In this document: positions 5,524 to 6,611 of the stretch, piece by piece
How the letters are laid out: every line of letters starts with the position of its first letter
Position numbering within the stretch: the first letter of the stretch is position 1
Assembly: GCA_027346765.1 (NCBI GenBank)
Contig: DAIERN010000079.1
Span: forward strand, 1-6,611
Reading direction: 5' to 3'
Length of the DNA stretch: 6,611 nt
DNA from: Chloroflexota bacterium
GTDB lineage: Bacteria; Chloroflexota; Limnocylindria; Limnocylindrales; CSP1-4
The notes under the pieces: generated by a model
Databases searched by the model: none
The model's input: the letters and a program-made list of their open reading frames with translations, nothing else
Told to the model about the DNA's origin: nothing
Program-made: the position numbers and the translations under genes

Positions 5524-6609
5524 ATGACAACCCAAGCGGCGGCCGTCCTCGACGCCCCGCCGCTGGGAACCACCATGCGCGCCCTCGTCAAGGACCAGGC
5601 GGCGCCCGGGGCGCAGATCCGCGAAGTGCCCGCCCCCCAGCCGGGCCCGGGCGAGATCATGGTCAAGGTGCTCGCCGCCAGCGTTTGCGGCACAGATGTC
5701 CATATCGAGCGCTGGGATCCGTGGGCGCAGGAGAACTTCGGCCCGCCGCCCATGATCTTTGGTCACGAGATGGCCGGCATCGTGGTGGCGCGCGGCCCGG
5801 GCGCAACGCGCATCCCGCTGGGCGAGCTGATCGCGGCCGAAACGCACTGGGTCGACTGGACCTGCTACCAGTGCCGCACCGGTCGCGCCCACGTCTGCCA
5901 GAACAACCGCACGCTGGGCGTCAAGGTGCCGGGCGCCTTCGCCCAGTACGTCGTGATGCCTGAGGTGAACGCCTGGGTGTCCGAGCGCCTCACCCCGGAG
6001 ATCGCGGCCCTCCAGGAGCCGCTCGGCAACGCCGTTCATGCCGCGTTCGTCGAGGAGGTCGCCGGCCAGACCGCGGTCGTGACCGGCTGTGGACCCATTG
6101 GACTGATGAGCATCGCCGTGCTCAAGATGGCCGGCGCCCGCGCAGTTTTTGCCACGGATATCAACCCCGAACGCCTGGCGATGGCGACGACGATGGGCGC
6201 AGATCTCGCCCTGGACGCGCGTGATGACGTCGTTGCGCGGCTGAAGGCAGAGACGGACGGCAACGGCGTCGACATCGTGCTCGAGATGAGCGGCTCCGCC
6301 GCGGCGCTGCACCAGGGTCTGGCCGCGGTCACCAATGGTGGGCGCGTGTCGCTGCTGGGGACGCACTCCGTCCCCGCGACGCTCGATCTCAGCCAGGAAG
6401 TGATCTTCAAGGGCATCCGCATCTATGGCATCACCGGCCGGCGGCTGTGGGACACGTGGTACCGGACCACCGCGTTGCTCGAGGAAGGCCTCGACATCTC
6501 GCCGGTCATCACCCACCGCTTGCCGCTGGGCGACTACGCCAAGGCGTTCGACCTGGTCGCGTCGGGCCACGCCGGCAAGATCGTGCTGCTGCCCCAAGAG
6601 GAAGCCTGA
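5524..6609 (+). CDS. tdh: L-threonine 3-dehydrogenase (zinc-dependent MDR family)
   Basis: The product is 361 residues and oxidises L-threonine with NAD+ to 2-amino-3-ketobutyrate, the first step of threonine breakdown to glycine and acetyl-CoA. Visible marks are CGTDVHIERWD with catalytic Cys55, Thr57 and His60; GHEMAG with His81 and Glu82; EPLGNAVH (165-172), typical of threonine dehydrogenases; VTGCGPIGLM (186-195), the Rossmann loop; Asp212 for NAD preference; and WDTWYRTTALLEEGLDISPVITHR, diagnostic of TDH over other alcohol dehydrogenases. The structural-zinc lobe is altered: Asp111 stands where the first Cys belongs, followed by Cys114, Cys117 and Cys125. The ATG at 5524 adds 17 residues compared with the usual N-terminus. 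The ATG at 5575 (MRALVK, preceded by GGGA) gives 344 residues, close to the roughly 341 of E. coli Tdh, and may be the true start. No 2-amino-3-ketobutyrate ligase gene is inside the window. Confidence 0.93.
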   Translation: MTTQAAAVLDAPPLGTTMRALVKDQAAPGAQIREVPAPQPGPGEIMVKVLAASVCGTDVHIERWDPWAQENFGPPPMIFGHEMAGIVVARGPGATRIPLGELIAAETHWVDWTCYQCRTGRAHVCQNNRTLGVKVPGAFAQYVVMPEVNAWVSERLTPEIAALQEPLGNAVHAAFVEEVAGQTAVVTGCGPIGLMSIAVLKMAGARAVFATDINPERLAMATTMGADLALDARDDVVARLKAETDGNGVDIVLEMSGSAAALHQGLAAVTNGGRVSLLGTHSVPATLDLSQEVIFKGIRIYGITGRRLWDTWYRTTALLEEGLDISPVITHRLPLGDYAKAFDLVASGHAGKIVLLPQEEA

Positions 6610-6611
6610 GC

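Noticed and set aside
4804..6597. A 597-codon open frame on the minus strand
   Set aside because: It is antisense to the DUF3105 and tdh genes, both supported by conserved motifs. Its product is an Arg/Asp/His/Ala-rich reading typical of the complement of high-GC coding DNA, with no domain.
1..6611. Search for CRISPR arrays, transposases, integrases, toxin-antitoxin or defence genes
   Set aside because: No regularly spaced repeats, terminal inverted repeats or signature motifs of these systems were seen; the only repeat of note is the short tRNA-derived one.

Overview
The window is ordinary-looking chromosomal DNA from a high-GC bacterium. Its gene content is a metE-like methyltransferase, a secreted cupredoxin with a beta-rich tail, and a membrane-anchored DUF3105 protein with a Pro/Ser/Thr-rich stalk. 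Together with the near absence of Shine-Dalgarno motifs, this resembles Chloroflexota (Limnocylindria-type) or actinobacterial genomes. That placement is an inference from style; no marker gene here fixes the taxonomy.

Layout. The plus strand opens with the 3' end of a cobalamin-independent methionine synthase-like gene (1-348), followed 12 nt later by a DUF1992/DnaJC28-type gene (361-852). These converge on a minus-strand run (863-3983). Read in the direction of transcription, the run holds a GH13 alpha-glucanase of the neopullulanase/cyclomaltodextrinase type (2424-3983), a 100-residue three-helix membrane protein overlapping it by ATGA (2125-2427), tRNA-Glu(UUC) (2013-2086), a 141-residue orphan with a CxCxC motif (1573-1998), and a secreted cupredoxin (863-1447). 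A 63-bp divergent spacer separates the GH13 gene from a plus-strand run: a four-helix membrane protein (4047-4418), the DUF3105 protein (4531-5472) and an L-threonine 3-dehydrogenase (5524-6609).

Functionally this is a set of small transcription units: maltooligosaccharide hydrolysis in the cytoplasm, threonine catabolism, methionine or methyl-transfer metabolism, and several envelope proteins of unknown role. There is no transposase, integrase, CRISPR array, toxin-antitoxin pair or recognisable defence system. No gene-free stretch exceeds about 125 bp.

Points that merit a second look are metal-site substitutions in two enzymes (no axial Met in the cupredoxin; Asp for the first structural-zinc Cys in the threonine dehydrogenase), a partial copy of the tRNA-Glu 3' end flanking the orphan gene, a translationally coupled GH13/membrane-protein pair, and a 14-bp perfect palindrome upstream of the DUF3105 gene.
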